Under the pieces are notes generated by a model. That model saw nothing but the letters and a program-made list of their open reading frames with translations, did no database searches and was not told where the DNA came from. A stretch of DNA of 64,000 nt from Cladopsammia gracilis (taxonomy: Eukaryota > Cnidaria > Anthozoa > Scleractinia > Dendrophylliidae), in NCBI GenBank assembly GCA_022457155.1, contig JAJGOT010000349.1, forward strand, positions 603,501 to 667,500, in the 5' to 3' direction. Made by a program: the position numbers and the translations under genes. Position 1 is the first letter of the stretch; each line of letters begins with the position of its first letter. Positions 1-14,200 of this stretch are shown here, in pieces.

Positions 1-184
1 GACGACGAATGTTCACTCCAATCCATGCATTTGACAATATTTTGTAGTGAAGTAAGCATTTGGAAAAGCTGAACGACAAAGTAAGTAGAATGTGTTCATG
101 AAATGGTGAATGTCGTGACTGAGTTGCCTGGTGTAAGGAATATTGTTTGGAACAGGTCAGAAGAGATGGCAGAACCTGGGGTGT

Positions 185-306
185 TTCTTGGTGTTGCGGA
201 AGCCATTGTTGGTAAGCTTTTGTGTTGTGGTGTGGGTATTGTTCGGTGTCTTTTGAATCTTTTGTTTTACGTCATTTGGTGATCACACCATCCGCAACAC
301 CAAGAA
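185..306. repeat. 16-bp perfect inverted repeat with 90-nt loop
   Basis: TTCTTGGTGTTGCGGA at 185-200 is exactly complementary to 291-306. No ORF or duplication is associated. It lies downstream of exon 43 in the last intron visible. Confidence 0.75.
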
Positions 307-517
307 GCTAGCAGAACCTGCAATTCTCTTAGCAAAAATAGGCCCGAATGATGATAAACAGGGAAACTCATACTTGAGGCCTTGAGAGGGGCTAAACAAT
401 TAGCGTGGACATATTTCGTGACTAGTTCGACATAAAAAATAGCAGAAAAACAAATATTTCATGCCATAAGGCACAAGTTATTACACATAGGCACTTTCTT
501 TTGGTGTGTGTGAATAC

Positions 518-2204
518 CTCTACTCCAATGATGCGACTTATTTCACCAAATGCATACTCTGGATGCTCCTTTCTGATGGAGGCTCTCATCTCATGAGAAA
601 ACACCAGGTACCCTGATTGAGTTCGCGGCTTTTTCGCCTTCTAAAATGGAAACACAAAATAGCCAACAGCTCAAATCAAATCCCGTTGAAGCCTTGATTT
701 TTGTTTTCAGGCTTCTTTGCAACTGCTTAAATTACAAAAACAAATGCGAGGATCATTCCTTCACTTTACATAATATTCTCTATCCTCGGTTCATATATGA
801 TTCATTTATACACTTTATTTGTCATTCACTATCACTTTCATGGGGACACATGAGCTCACATTTGACCTTGCTCCCAATGTGTAGCTCAGTTGGTTAGAGC
901 ATACTACCGGTAATGCGGAGGTCATGGGTTCAAATCCCGTTGAAGCCCTGAATTTTTTTCAGGCTTCTTGTTTGTATATTGATGGATAACTACTACCTGA
1001 GGAACAATGGTTGTATGAGAGGTTTATGAATGACTTCCGAGCTTTGTTTCTGCTTTGACAAAGTGCTGTGAGTGCCTCAAGGTAAGCACATAACATGCTC
1101 CAATCCACATGTTCACATATCACAGCAAGAACAAAATAGATTAATAGAAAACGCTTTCAGTTTCTTCATAAAGTTATGGTAACATAAGTAGAAGTATTGT
1201 TTCAACATTAAACAAACTTTCAAGTGTTACCATTAAATTACAGAAACGCAGAAATAAAGTATTCTTTCTTTTATGATAGGAGTTACAGCTAATGGTTTTT
1301 ACATATTCAGATCACATGATGACGATTTCTGAGGAACAGTTTCTTAAACTACCCAGGCGTTCACGAGTGTTGCATTATGTTACGGAAACACAGAAAGAAA
1401 GTATTCTTTCTTTTATTTCACATAATCAGATCAAGTGATCATTCACTTTCGAACATATGCACAGTTTCTTAAAAGGGGTAGTGTCACAGGGATTTGACCT
1501 CTTTTTTGGTCAAACCCTGCTACAATACCTTTACTTATTTACAGAATAACACTGAAACACCAAGAAAGTAATCAACCAATTCTAGAAAGAGGATCAAATC
1601 ATGATTTGTTCTGACCCATTTTGGAAACGAAAATATGAGAACTTGAAAAATGTTACACTACTTTTTTTCAAGTTGCAATTCATTCAGACTTGAGAAACTC
1701 ATCCGACAGTTTTGGTACACTATGGGACACACTAGGGGACACACTAGGGGACACACTATGGGACACACTAGGGGACACACTAGGGGACACACTAGGGGAC
1801 ACACCAGGGGACACACCAGGGGACACACCAGGGAACACACCAGGGAACACACCAGGGGACACACTATGAAACACAATAGGGGACACACTAGGGGACACAC
1901 TAGGGAACACACCAGGGGACACACTAGGGAACACACTAGGGGACACACTAGGTTGGTAATTTATCACAAAACTGGACCATTATTTTCCTGTTCTTGTTAA
2001 TACAAAATCATTTTTTGGTTTCTGAAATGACACCGATTCCCCATGACCCTGCCCTTTAACTATACAGATAATGAATTACTGTACATGTGAATAACACACC
2101 TTGCCGCCATCACCTGTTGAGCCGTCACCTGAGCTCAGAGCAGGGGAATGACTGCGCTCATCTTCTAACAGATCCATGTCTTCAATCAGCAGAGGAGATG
2201 GCAT
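518..2204 (-). CDS. PBRM1: PBRM1 linker and first half of the HMG box (exons 42-43)
   Basis: Exon 42 (2204-2100) encodes an acidic Ser-rich linker starting [16 protein letters not shown]. Exon 43 (640-518) encodes [20 protein letters not shown] and continues to EISRIIGVE, the first helix of the HMG box, which in the human protein contributes to nucleosomal DNA binding. The donor is GAG|GTATTC. I searched 1-517 on the minus strand for the next HMG exon (expected to start at a Trp codon) and found none, so it should lie left of the window. Confidence 0.93.
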
Positions 2205-5200
2205 CTGCAAGCAATCATTCAAAATTAAGCATACTTAAAAAATTGATGAATACAACACACAAGGGGGATAATGTGTAGCAAGTAACTCAACTGAATGAAT
2301 GAACAAATGAATGAATAAAAGGAATAGTAATAGCAATAGCAACAGTAATAGCAATAGCAATAACAATAACAATAGCAATAGCATTATTATACCTCCAAAT
2401 ACCGATACCGATACCTCCAAAGGGAGGTATCGGTCTACTTGCAGTAAAGGATAACCATCGATAAGTACAATAAAATGATAAATACTGGAAATTTGCTCAA
2501 AAAGATCAAAGATAAAAACTATCTAATGTATTAATTAATTATTTACATTTGTGTTGATGATCTCTTTTCTTTTCTGGAACATTGAGTAATGCTCCACATA
2601 AGAACTATAGTAAACTTCATTGTTCTGTGGCATTGGCTCTTTCCCACATAGAATATCCTTGGTTTCAAGAATAGAGGAGGGGCTGATGGTTCATAATTAT
2701 ATTTCATTATATAAATACAGAAAATCCATTTGCGTCAAATAAATTTTAGGAAATGTTCGTGCTTAACCAATCAGAATAGCAGAAGACAATAGCTAATAAT
2801 TTTGCTTCTTTGATGAAGTTCCCCAAATACAATATCTTTTAAAACTTGCATGTTGTGCGATTGGGTCTCAAATTACCTGAAACCTTAAAAAAAATAGACA
2901 AAATGTGCCTTGAACCTTAACTTTTTAGCAGTTTTTGAGTCTTGGCCAATGAGCTCACTAGTTATAACAATGAAAAAAATTGACATTCCATCATGCATGG
3001 CCGTTGGCGCTATCCTTCTTATGCGGATCACTACTTAAATGGCTACAACTTGACAAGTATTGTCATGAATAAGTAAGTGGATGAATGAATGAATGAATGA
3101 ATGAATGAATGAATGAATGAATGAATGAGTGAATGAATGAATGAATGAATGAATGGATGGATGGATGGATGGATGGATGGATGGTTGGTTGGTTGGTTGG
3201 TTGGAGGGAGGGAGGGAGGGAGGGTGGGTTGGTTGGTTGGTTTGGAGGGAGGGAAGGAGGGAGGGAGGGAGGGAGGGAGGGAGGGAGGGAGGGAGGGAGG
3301 GAGGGAGGGAGGGAGGGATGGATGGATGGATGGATGGATGGATGGATGGATGGATGGATGAATTGATGGAGGGATAGAATAGAATAGAAATAGAATAGAA
3401 TAGAAATAGAAAAACTTTATTTACCCACGGTGACTTTGTCAAAAATTACAAATAATTGCACTTTTGTTTTTCACAAAAGCCGTGAAAATATATAACTACA
3501 TATACTAATTACAATATTTTACATCAGTATATTAACTATGAATAAAATAAGTATTTCGGTTAAAACAGAGCAATAATTCGGAAAAATACTAAAATTCAAT
3601 AAGGAGATTGAGAGATGCTAGTTTGTTTTTGAATGCACTCGCGGACTTTTCAGATTTTATCTCTTCTGGTAATAAATTCCAAACTTTCGCTCCGGTGTAT
3701 GCAAAGCTCTTTCGGTAGTAATCAGTTTTACCTACCGGTAAAGCTAGATTGTAACTAGAAGTCCTTAGATTATAAGTCGAACGCCCGATGTTATTCGTAA
3801 ATAAATTCGTTGATGGAGGGATGGATGGATGAATGGATGAAAAAATGAACAAACCAGAAGTAAACACAAGCATCCAATCCACCATTTACTTACCTTTCCT
3901 GGGGTGATTGGTTTTTCAAAGAAATAGTATTCATCCTCTTGAACACTAACAGTCAGGGTGTAGCGCTTTGAAATGTAAAACATATAAAACTTTAAGTTGC
4001 AAATCATAGGGAAAAAATAATACAAGCGTTGTGTGGGCAATGTGGTGACAACGCACAATGCAATAATATTTCAAATGATTATTTATGATTTAATAACAAT
4101 CATGTACAAAGCAGTTTTACTGTCAAGCTTCAAAGCACCTTAAGTCCTTTGAGTTTTCTAAACTGTCCCTCTTCATCATCATACCGAGCTTCATTAAGGT
4201 ATATGTCTTTCTCTGGTATCTCTGTGGGGCGGCCTGTCAGCAAGAAAAATAATCACTGCAATCAATCGACCACCGGCCTGAGCTGTTTCAAGCAATAATT
4301 ATTAGTCCCACTGTACACAAGATGTCTGGATATAATTTAAGTTACTTCACAGTTTTAATCATGACCTTATACAACATAATATGTTATTTGTGACAGGAAG
4401 GGCTGTTAACACTCATTTCATTGCTTTGAAGCAACAACTTGACTTGTCTTAAATTCTAACCATGTAAACGAAGTTTTCCTATCTAAATGATTTGAATTTG
4501 GTCAATGAAATAAGCTCGAATTTGTTCTGGGTTTGACAAAACAATGTGTCAGTAAAAACTTTTGAATTATGATGCAATATAAAAAACTTCACACATTTAA
4601 TAACATTGATTTACCGTGCTGCAGCGTTTTCCTAAGTTCCATTTAAGTCCGCTGATCGGTTTGAGTAAACAAATTTAAAGCATTTCGCCATCCAGTTCTC
4701 TCCCATTTCATCTGTTACATATCGTGGATTACATTACAGCTGATCTAGTTCTCTCCTATATCAACCGTTACATATCGTGGATTACATTACAGCTGATCCA
4801 GTTCTCTCCTATTTCAACCGTTACATATCGCGGATTACATTACAGCTGATCTAGTTCTCTCCTATTTCAACCATTACATATCGTGGATTACATTACAGCT
4901 GATCTAGTTCTCTCCTATATCAACCGTTACATATCGTGGATTACATTACAGCTGATCCAGTTCTCTCCTATATCAACCGTTACATATCGTGGATTACATT
5001 ACAGCTGATCTAGTTCTCTCCTATATCAACCGTTACATATCGCGGATTACATTACAGCTGATCGAGTTCTCTCCTATATCAACCGTTACATATCGTGGAT
5101 TACATTACAGCTGATCTAGTTCTCTCCTATATCAACCGTTACATATCGTGGATTACATTACAGCTGATCCAGTTCTCTCCTATTTCAACCGTTACATATC

Positions 5201-8200
5201 GTGGATTACAGTACAGCTGGTCCAGTTCTCTCCTATTTCAACCATTACATATCGTGGATTACATTACAGCTGGTCCAGTTCTCTCCTATTTCAACCATTA
5301 CATATCGTGGATTACAGTACAGCTGATCCAGTTCTCTCCTATTTCAACCATTACATATCGTGGATTACATTACAGCTGATCCAGTTCTCTCCTATTTCAT
5401 CCGTTACATATCGTGGATTACATTACAGCTGATCCAGTTCTCTCCTATTTTAACCGTTATATATCGTGGATTTCATTACAGCTGATCCAGTCCTCTCCTA
5501 TTTCAACCATTACATATCGTGGATTACATTACAGCTGATCAACCAATCGAGTGAAATTTCTCTCCTAAATGCTGCAACTTGTTTAATGCTTCGTTATTCA
5601 CGAGTTAAAATTGATTCGCCTCTGGTGCTGTTTATTGTTCACAAGTCTTTTCTGTCATTAGTTAAAATCATTTTAATCACAATCATCAACAACTTTACGC
5701 TGTTAAGACACAAATAGTACAAGAAAAAATCAAAAGAAAAGTTATGATTAATGAACCTGAATATGGAGGCCTGAAGATGATTGATCTCTGCTCTTTCAAC
5801 AAATCTCTTAAAACAACATGGGTTAAAAAGTACTTGGACACGACTAACCACGGAAAATGGAATTTTCTCGTTGATCTAGAACTGGAGAACTACGGTCACG
5901 ATCTCATTTTCCGTGGTAATCTCAATGTCTCGGACACTAAGAAAGAGGTTAGAGTAACAGACCCCTTTCTTAAAGAAATATTGGAATATTGGGCAGAAAT
6001 AAACTTTGTGGATCAAGTAAGCTCTGATACCGCTTTTCAAGAACAGTTTCTGTGGTTCAACTCTTTAATAAGGATAGATAATAAACCACTTTTTTTAAAG
6101 AATGGTTTGAAATAGGTATCTTCAAAGTTAAACATCTCCAATCAGGAAACGATAATTTTCTGACTCTCAAACATTTTGCCTCAAAACATGACTTAAGAGT
6201 ACGCCCGCTTAGTTTTTTTGGTCTATTATCAGCTGTTAAACAAATTCGCAACAATAATACCGATACTGCTGAGACAAGAGACTATACCTTTGAAACGTTA
6301 AGTGAAAAAATTGTTAAGAGAGAAAAGCCAGGTCCATTAATTTACCAAAAACTGATCAGAGCCAAAAGTTTAACCCCACGTAAAAGCCAACTAAAGTGGT
6401 TTTAAGACTGCAACTTTTCAGACAAAGAAGATACATTTAATTGGGAACTCGCCTATCTTATGGCGCGACGGTGCACAAAAAGCACCAAACTGATAGAGTT
6501 CCAATTTAAACTATTACATAGGCGCATACCAACCAATGATTTTTTACTTAAAATAGGACGAAAAGAAAATGACAACTGTACCTTTTGCAACAATTCCTCA
6601 GACGCTAATTCACCTTTTTTTGTCTTGCCATGTTACAGCCTCCTTTTGGAAAAGCGTAACCGACTGGCTTCAAAATGCTCTTCCGTTAATCGGCAAATAC
6701 AACTTATTGAATATTACTGCACTGGGCTTGAGGCCGGAGCCTCATTCTACAGAATACTCGTGTCAATTAAACTATTGTCTTCTGTTAGCGCGGTTTCATA
6801 TTTGGCAAGCCAAAATGGATGAAATATCGCCTAATTTTGCAAATTTTCTGCGCCTAGTTAAGTCAAGATCTATTATAGAGAAAAAAGCTGGGGACACTAA
6901 AAAATGGAACTTTCTTAAAGATTGTTCTTTATATAGCTCTTGATATCGATTGTTTCCTTTCCCCTGACGGTCAAATACCAAAAATATTTTGAAAGATTTG
7001 TAAATCTTGTATTTAACTAGATATATCTGACTGATTGTACTCAATCAACGTTCGTTTATTGCTCCTGTCTTAACTGTACTTTCTTTGAACCTTCTCTTTT
7101 TGTTTGTTTTCTCTGTGTTGTAATTTAGTTATTGTATTGTATTGTTAATAAAAAAGAAAGAAATATAAAGTATCATATGACCTAGCAAGAGATTATAAAG
7201 ATGTCCGCACAATTTAACATTGCAGAATAACTGTGCAGTAATAACCGAATTGTATCTCAATACTCAAAATGATATTACAGACAGAACAAATGACACAATG
7301 AAAGGGCAAGACGCCTAGATACACACAAAAGAAAATTAATGTACTTACATCTGACATATTCCCTGAATGGTAGAACACAGCACTTTCCTGCAATGTTTGC
7401 AACAGGCATGGTTTCCTCCAAAGAACTCAGAAACACTTCTTTTTCATAAAACATTCTGGTCGGTAGATGTTGAGTGTCAGCAGGACTAATGAACCACGGA
7501 CCGTTGAACCAAGTTTGCCCACTAAATTGAAACAAAAAATTAATCCTTTTGTTTGTTTTTTTATTGCTCCAGAATTTTAAAGAAACCAGTGGACTATGTA
7601 ACAATTAATAAGAATGAGGCACTGCTTTTGATGTGTTATCTTAACACATGCTCATCATGTGCACACCTGACAAGCACAATGGAGACAAACAAAAAGATGC
7701 ATCGTTCTGCCTCAAAATTAAGTTTATTTCTACAAGCAGTTGTACAGCGTCCATCAGGGGCTCAAATGTAGCTGGTCTGTTAATCTGCAGAGAACACAGC
7801 CTTCATCTGCCAGTATCCACACTTTCTTGCTTGTCACTGTATTTAAACTACGATAGTCAAAACAAAACCTACTTAAACCATCTGCGTTTATGGGCTTTTC
7901 AGTTACAATTTAGATCAAAATATGGCAACGGTGTTTCATAGTTTATGAAACATTGGAAAATAACTAACAAAATACCTCGCATTTATTGTATAAAGTTTCA
8001 ACATTGGAAAATGTTCAACATTTATGCAAAACATGTATGCAAGAGGCCTGAAGTTTATGCTATCTATACTGGAAAATTAAAACCCTATAAATTATCACAT
8101 ACCTTCTGTCTGTCCATAACTTATCAATCCTGGACATGCACAAATAGCCCTCATCTGACCTCACATATATACAATCACCTGGAAATAACAGAAAATAATA

Positions 8201-11200
8201 AAGGTATCATTGTCTCATTGTTCACAAGCATATGCTAGCATTAAATAAAAAATATGAGCTACAGCTTTACATGAGGGGACTGCTAAACATTAAATCATGA
8301 CTTCATTGTCAAACCACATTTTTCACATGTAATGACTGGCTCAGCTACTTATGTGAACATGTGGGCATGATTGGGTCGACATTTATAAGAACAGAATTAT
8401 GCCCCAGATTGACTACTCACCAAGCTTATAAGGAGCCTCTCGGATGCAAATCTGTTCATAATATGTACATCCCTCTTCCGCATTTTGAGGTGATTCCAAA
8501 ATAACATTCTAAAGAAATGAGGCGATTAAAGAACAAATTGTTTCCATGTCAAATACTATGAAGTATAATACATTTATAGTATATGTTGATATCAGAGGTG
8601 CTCACTAACAGTCGGTACAAAGGCACGTCACATGTATCCTTTGCTGTGTCTTGTGATAAATACTGAATACCGTAGAATTACGAAAGTACCCCCCCCTCCC
8701 ACCCCCGAAAGTAACGTTAATTTTTTACCCTTCTATAGTAATGGTCTCCCCTCTCCGAAGGTAGCGGCTCCTTAAAAAATATTGCCACTCAATTCAAAAC
8801 CATTAAAAGCAGTGATCTCTGCAAACGTAAGCCAACAAAAATGGCTAGAGGATGCTATAACTATAACGGATAATAATAATATTGATTGGGGAGCAGCTTT
8901 CCAATTACCTTTTTACTGTACGAAAAGCTCAAAACTTATAGTTTTTCATTTTAAATTTCTACATCGCCGACTATCCACTAATGACTTTCTAAAGAAGATT
9001 GGACTTGTGGACAATGATAAATGTACCTTTTGCCAGGCTGAAAAAGAAAAACTCATTCATCTTTTTTGGCAATGTTCGATATATGGGGGCTTCTGGTATA
9101 ACTTTAAGTGTTGGTTACAATCTTGTCAAATCTTTCCAAAAGATCCAACCTTATCTTTTATTACTGTTCTGGGTCTGACGTCGGACATTTCTAAATTTAA
9201 GCTTCAAATCAATTTTTGCTGTCTATGCGCCAAACATTATATATGGCTTTGCAAACAAAAACAACATATTCCTAAACTTAGTGGATTTCTGAAACAGTTA
9301 AAGTATATTAAGGACATTGAGAAGTATAGAAACAATTCCAAACAGGGAGCCTCTGTTACCCTATCCATAGTGTCCTAGCCACCCTTCAAGTTATTTTAAA
9401 GTAGTCGTTTAATACTATATCTAATGTGTCAACTCATAATTTTACCAGCCCATTCAACATAAATGTGCCAAAAGTTGCGTGTTTTATTTTATTCAATATT
9501 TCTGTATTTATTATTTATTTTTTGTTATTAGTCGTTGCTTTTGTTATTCCTTTATTTGCTGTATAATTTAATAAAATAAAGGTTGTAATTAAAAAAAGTA
9601 ATCTCTGGAAACGTTTCAAGTGATGCAGTAGACGCCTATCAATACAACTTGGCAATGAACTGAATACCACAATTTATAATTCACAACGAATACTAAACAG
9701 TCGTCTCCTATTTTTCTGAACATGCCATAAAATGACAATAACATTAAAAAATTTTACTCTTAACACTACAGACGTACAACAGCAAATTCATTCCAAATAA
9801 AATGATACATTGGCATAAACTTACAATGAAAGTAACTAGAACACAAAAATATTTGTAGCCTATTTACAGTGAATTCCCGAAAAGCTTCAGGCTATCAACG
9901 GATTGTCTTTGAAACAAATCTTAACCATCTGAACGTTGGGGGCTACCTTAAAGTAGCGTCACCATTGGCCTGCTAAATCATAAAGTAACAGGGACCGTTA
10001 TTTTCGGCATTCTACGGTATAACATTTTTCTTGTTTTGAATGTTTCAGAGGGACATCCCAGGTGTACCTTTGAATCTTACCAGTTTACCTTGCAAATGTG
10101 AAATTATGAATCTGTTTGAAAAGTGAACTGTAATCATACCATTACAACTATATATTATGTGATTTGTTTGTTTCTGCTGAGCTCACCTTTTTCACATCCT
10201 CATGAATTTGACCTTCTACTTCAGCTTCCATTGGTTGCACTCTATTCTCTTTGTTTTCAGCAAAAATAGAGGGCACTCGTTTGGGTTGAAAGGGTTGTTC
10301 CCTTATGACAAGACTCACATTTGATGGAGGTAAAGACCACACCTTCAATTACAAATATGTACTTATAGACAAAAACTCAATCATACAGTGCCCTGGCAAA
10401 ACATGCTAAAGTTTATGAAACTATCTTAATCTCTTGGGCATTTTTAGGATGCCAGTGATTTGCGGTGAATCTCCCAAACGTAAATTTAAAGGGACAGTCT
10501 TCTGCCTAAATTAATGGAAAAATTTCGCTGACTTTATTTCCATGTTGTATTGCCAAATGCCACCAAATATACAACTAAATTGGATAAAAGGACTCTACAG
10601 AGCAAAAACAGAACAAGTTGATTTGGAAAAAAGTGCAGGATTACAAGGATGGAAGTGGGTTGTAGTTAAAGACCCAGTATTGTCCATTATGCTTCACGCG
10701 CCTCTAAACAATAGAAGCCTCGCTCCTGTGCAAACCAAAACAATAACACAGGCCCATGAAGCATGATGAACAATACTGGACCTTTTATCAAATTTGATTT
10801 TGTGACAGGCAGTCCAAAATCAAGATTTCTACTCTGGTGAAACTGAGTTTTTTTAGCCATTATTTTGGCGATTTTTTTCTTTTTGAACCTATTTCAAGAT
10901 ATTAAAGCAAGCTTAAAGCAAGCTCCCACATGGCCATACTCATGAAAACACGATATATCAGCTGTAGCCTGCGTAGTAGGCGTCAGGGAGAAGGGAACTG
11001 GGGAGAGAGGGAAAGGGCGCCTGCAATAAAGACCCCCATTAGTTCGTTTCTGTGGACGCTGGTGGCCACAAATTCTGATTGGCTAATTCACGCTGGGCAG
11101 TAAACAAAGTAAATTCCCGCGTGAAGTCATCCATGCATAAAAGCACGTGCCAGTTTCTGATTGGTGAACGTATTGACAGTTGACATAATTCGATTACAAG

Positions 11201-14200
11201 GAAATCGGTGGGCGTAATGCGAATAGCCCGGTTCTTAAAGCAGGCGCTCCTTCCCTTCTCTCCCCCTTTCCTTTTTCGCGCCCCCTCCCCCTTACCACCT
11301 CACCCCCTCCCCGTTTACGCCTGTCACGCAGGCTATATCAGCCATGACACTATCTCCTTAACAGTCCTTACTGATGATTGACAGGTGGTACATGTACCAC
11401 TGGGTGCAATGCTTAAAAGTGTATTATAATCTCATGTACCTTTATCTTCTTGAAAGACTTTGTCTTGACATTGTACCTTGATTCACACACAAACAGGTCT
11501 TCATCTTTGACGTTCTGTAGAGAAATAACCACAAGTTGCAAAAGGTGTCGATATACACGTAAATAGCTGTCAAAATGACCACACAAGGACTTTCAGATGA
11601 AAGTAGGATATCATGACTTTTCAAACCTAGTGTGCATGCTTTAAGTCCATCAATATTGTTCTAAGAGCCTTCTTCCCTACCAGCCAGGAACAGGGAGAAA
11701 AAGGATTTGGTGAACGACTGTGACAGGTTGGAGGTTCAAGTGCTACTTGTGAAGTCAGTTGCCAAGCAAGAGCCTGTTACACCAAGGCACCCAACTGACA
11801 ACTGGATGCCAAATGTTTTACTGGGACACCTGGCAGGAGTGGTCTTCATATTCAATTTCCTTCTCATGAAAGGTCCCTAATTGCTACTTCATATGAAGCT
11901 AAGCTGCCAACATATCTCCTGCACATAAACTCACACACACATGGTGTTGCACAAAGTGATGCAAACAAAGGTCTGATGAAATTCATAACCTTTCTGGCTT
12001 AACTGTGTGGCATTGTGATGAAACATGGACAGCATTTTGCAGCAACTACTGTTTGAGCTTTTGTGAAATTCTGCATCTTTGCAAAAGTTCATAACACATC
12101 AGGTAGTTTGATCTTCGTTTCCACTAAATTACATACTGCAAAAAAACGTGTCTAGTTTGTAGAACAAGTCTATACTTTTCGTCTCTATTTTAACTTTATT
12201 TTCATGAAGTATTTCTGTGCAACAGATTATGTTTGCATTAATTTTGCACAGTACTGTTGGAGGATGCTTCAGGGTCACGATATTAAACACTTCCCTCTAC
12301 ACAGGGTTAGTAAAGGAATGCTTAATTGGTTGTGTCTACAGTGAACTCTCTTTAAGCTGGACATCGTTGGGGGCTAGCTGTAGCTGTCTGTCTTCAAGAG
12401 GTGTCTTCGTTATAAAGAGTTAAGTTACAGACAAAAGTGAAATTTGATGGGGACCAGCCATGCCACTGATGTCCACTATACAGGGGTGCCTGCATGAGAG
12501 AGATGACTGTATGACCACAACAAAAAAATTAGTTTTGTACCTCAGGCTTTTTATTGAAGTAGTCTTTCACAAACATGACATGACATTTTCCCAGCACTTG
12601 GCTTAGTTTAGAAGATGCACAATAGTCACTCTTAAACACTTCCTGAAAGGGATAATAATGTTAACTCGTTGACAACAACAATAGGATTGGGATTCTTTGT
12701 TTGTCAGATGGTAACAAAAGCAACAAACATTTAAAAAAATGCTCTGCATAGACATTTGAGGCTACAGAAATTGCTTCAGATCACTGTCAACGGGAAACAA
12801 TATTATGATCACTAAAGTTGCAAAACAGACAAGCCACTTTTCTTAGCACCAGATCAAATTTTAACTACATATATTGGCAGCTAAGGTCTGCAATAATACA
12901 CAGCACTGCCATAACACATAAAGACACCATTAAGCACTGTTGTAAACTGGATGCAGAATTATTAAGAATCCCAACAAAATTAGTTTAGTGGTCAGAGTCC
13001 TAAAATTAGTTTTATGCTACATTGTGATTGTCCATACATGTAGCATTGAAGAGTGACAATCCATATATTGATGCACTTTTAATTGGCGACAGGTAAAGTG
13101 TGTAAGATCGGTTTTTACCTTTTCTAAGAACTTCCTGGTGGCAGTGTGGAATGTTTCCTCAGGACGATAAAACCAAGTCCCAAACAGCATCTGACAACAG
13201 AGAGAAACCACAGAATGAAATCAACCACTGACATAAACTTAGATTTTTTTGCTTAAAAATGTCAATGAAGGTATAAGCAAGAATAATAATGTTATCATGT
13301 TTGAGAGCATGCTTTAATATATCGAAATTGAAGGAAAAAATCGTCAAAAGTAATGACAGCAAAGAAATATTAACTAAAGAGACAAAAAAACGGCTAATAA
13401 AGTCAAAATTCCACAAGAATGGCAGTTTTGATTTCTTGACCGTCTGTCCCCTTTTGAGGGGGAAATTCATTAAAAATGTTTGTGACACGAGCCTCGACTG
13501 CAAGTTAGTTCCTACTGCGAATATGAATATAGTCTATTTGATGAACTGTAATCCACTTCCATCCTTGCAATCCTGCGCTTTATCTCCAAAAAACGTCTTC
13601 TGTTTTGCTCTATTGAAATTGAATTAAGAACATTGTAAAAGTTTTATGCCATTTATTTTGCTGAATATTGCTGCATGAGAGCCAGCTCACCTGTTCTCCA
13701 CTGTTATCTTTGTAAAGTTTCTCTACACACACAACATGGGGCTGAAGTTTCTCCTCCCTGGAAGATGAAAAAATAGTACTCATCACTGACATTTGTACCA
13801 TCTTGTGTGTTAAAGATCCTTCTAGTTAAATTACCTTGGTTCTACAAACACAAAATCTCCAACATGTACTATGATGTCTTTGCACGTCATCTCCTCTTCG
13901 CAGTTTTCATCACTGATTGACACCTGTATAAAAAAAGATAAAAAATAATCCTCACTACAGCTGCTTTTCATCTTTTCACTTTTGTTCCATGATCATCATA
14001 TTCTTGCTTTTACAGTGCATGATATTGTTTACTTTTATCTACATTCTCTTTCTTAAACAGGAATGTTGGTACATTTTAAAGAAGGCACCAGACTGGGATG
14101 CTACTTGTGCTCAAATAAACATCACCATCTGCTAGTTGCCACCTACAAAGGAGCTAACCATTTCACACAGATGTCATAAATGAAATAATCACTTTGTTGC

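Noticed and set aside
422..511. Extension of the HMG-box frame (VFTHTKRKCLC...) as coding
   Set aside because: The similarity to PBRM1 stops exactly at GAG|GTATTC, a donor; the extension is intron read-through.
881..955. Functional tRNA gene
   Set aside because: A and B boxes are present but the acceptor and anticodon stems do not pair; it is a SINE head.
1650..2000. ORFs of GHTRGHT or CPLVCSLV repeats on both strands
   Set aside because: Produced by the 12-bp minisatellite; both strands and several frames are open at once.
2235..2420. Poly-leucine ORF on the minus strand
   Set aside because: Shadow of an AATAGC/AACAAT simple repeat.
3035..3442. Proline/serine/histidine- or Trp/Met/Gly-rich ORFs
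   Set aside because: Simple tetranucleotide repeats read in frame; no gene features.
4690..5545. CRISPR-like array (regular units)
   Set aside because: Units are contiguous without variable spacers and the context is a eukaryotic intron; it is a satellite.
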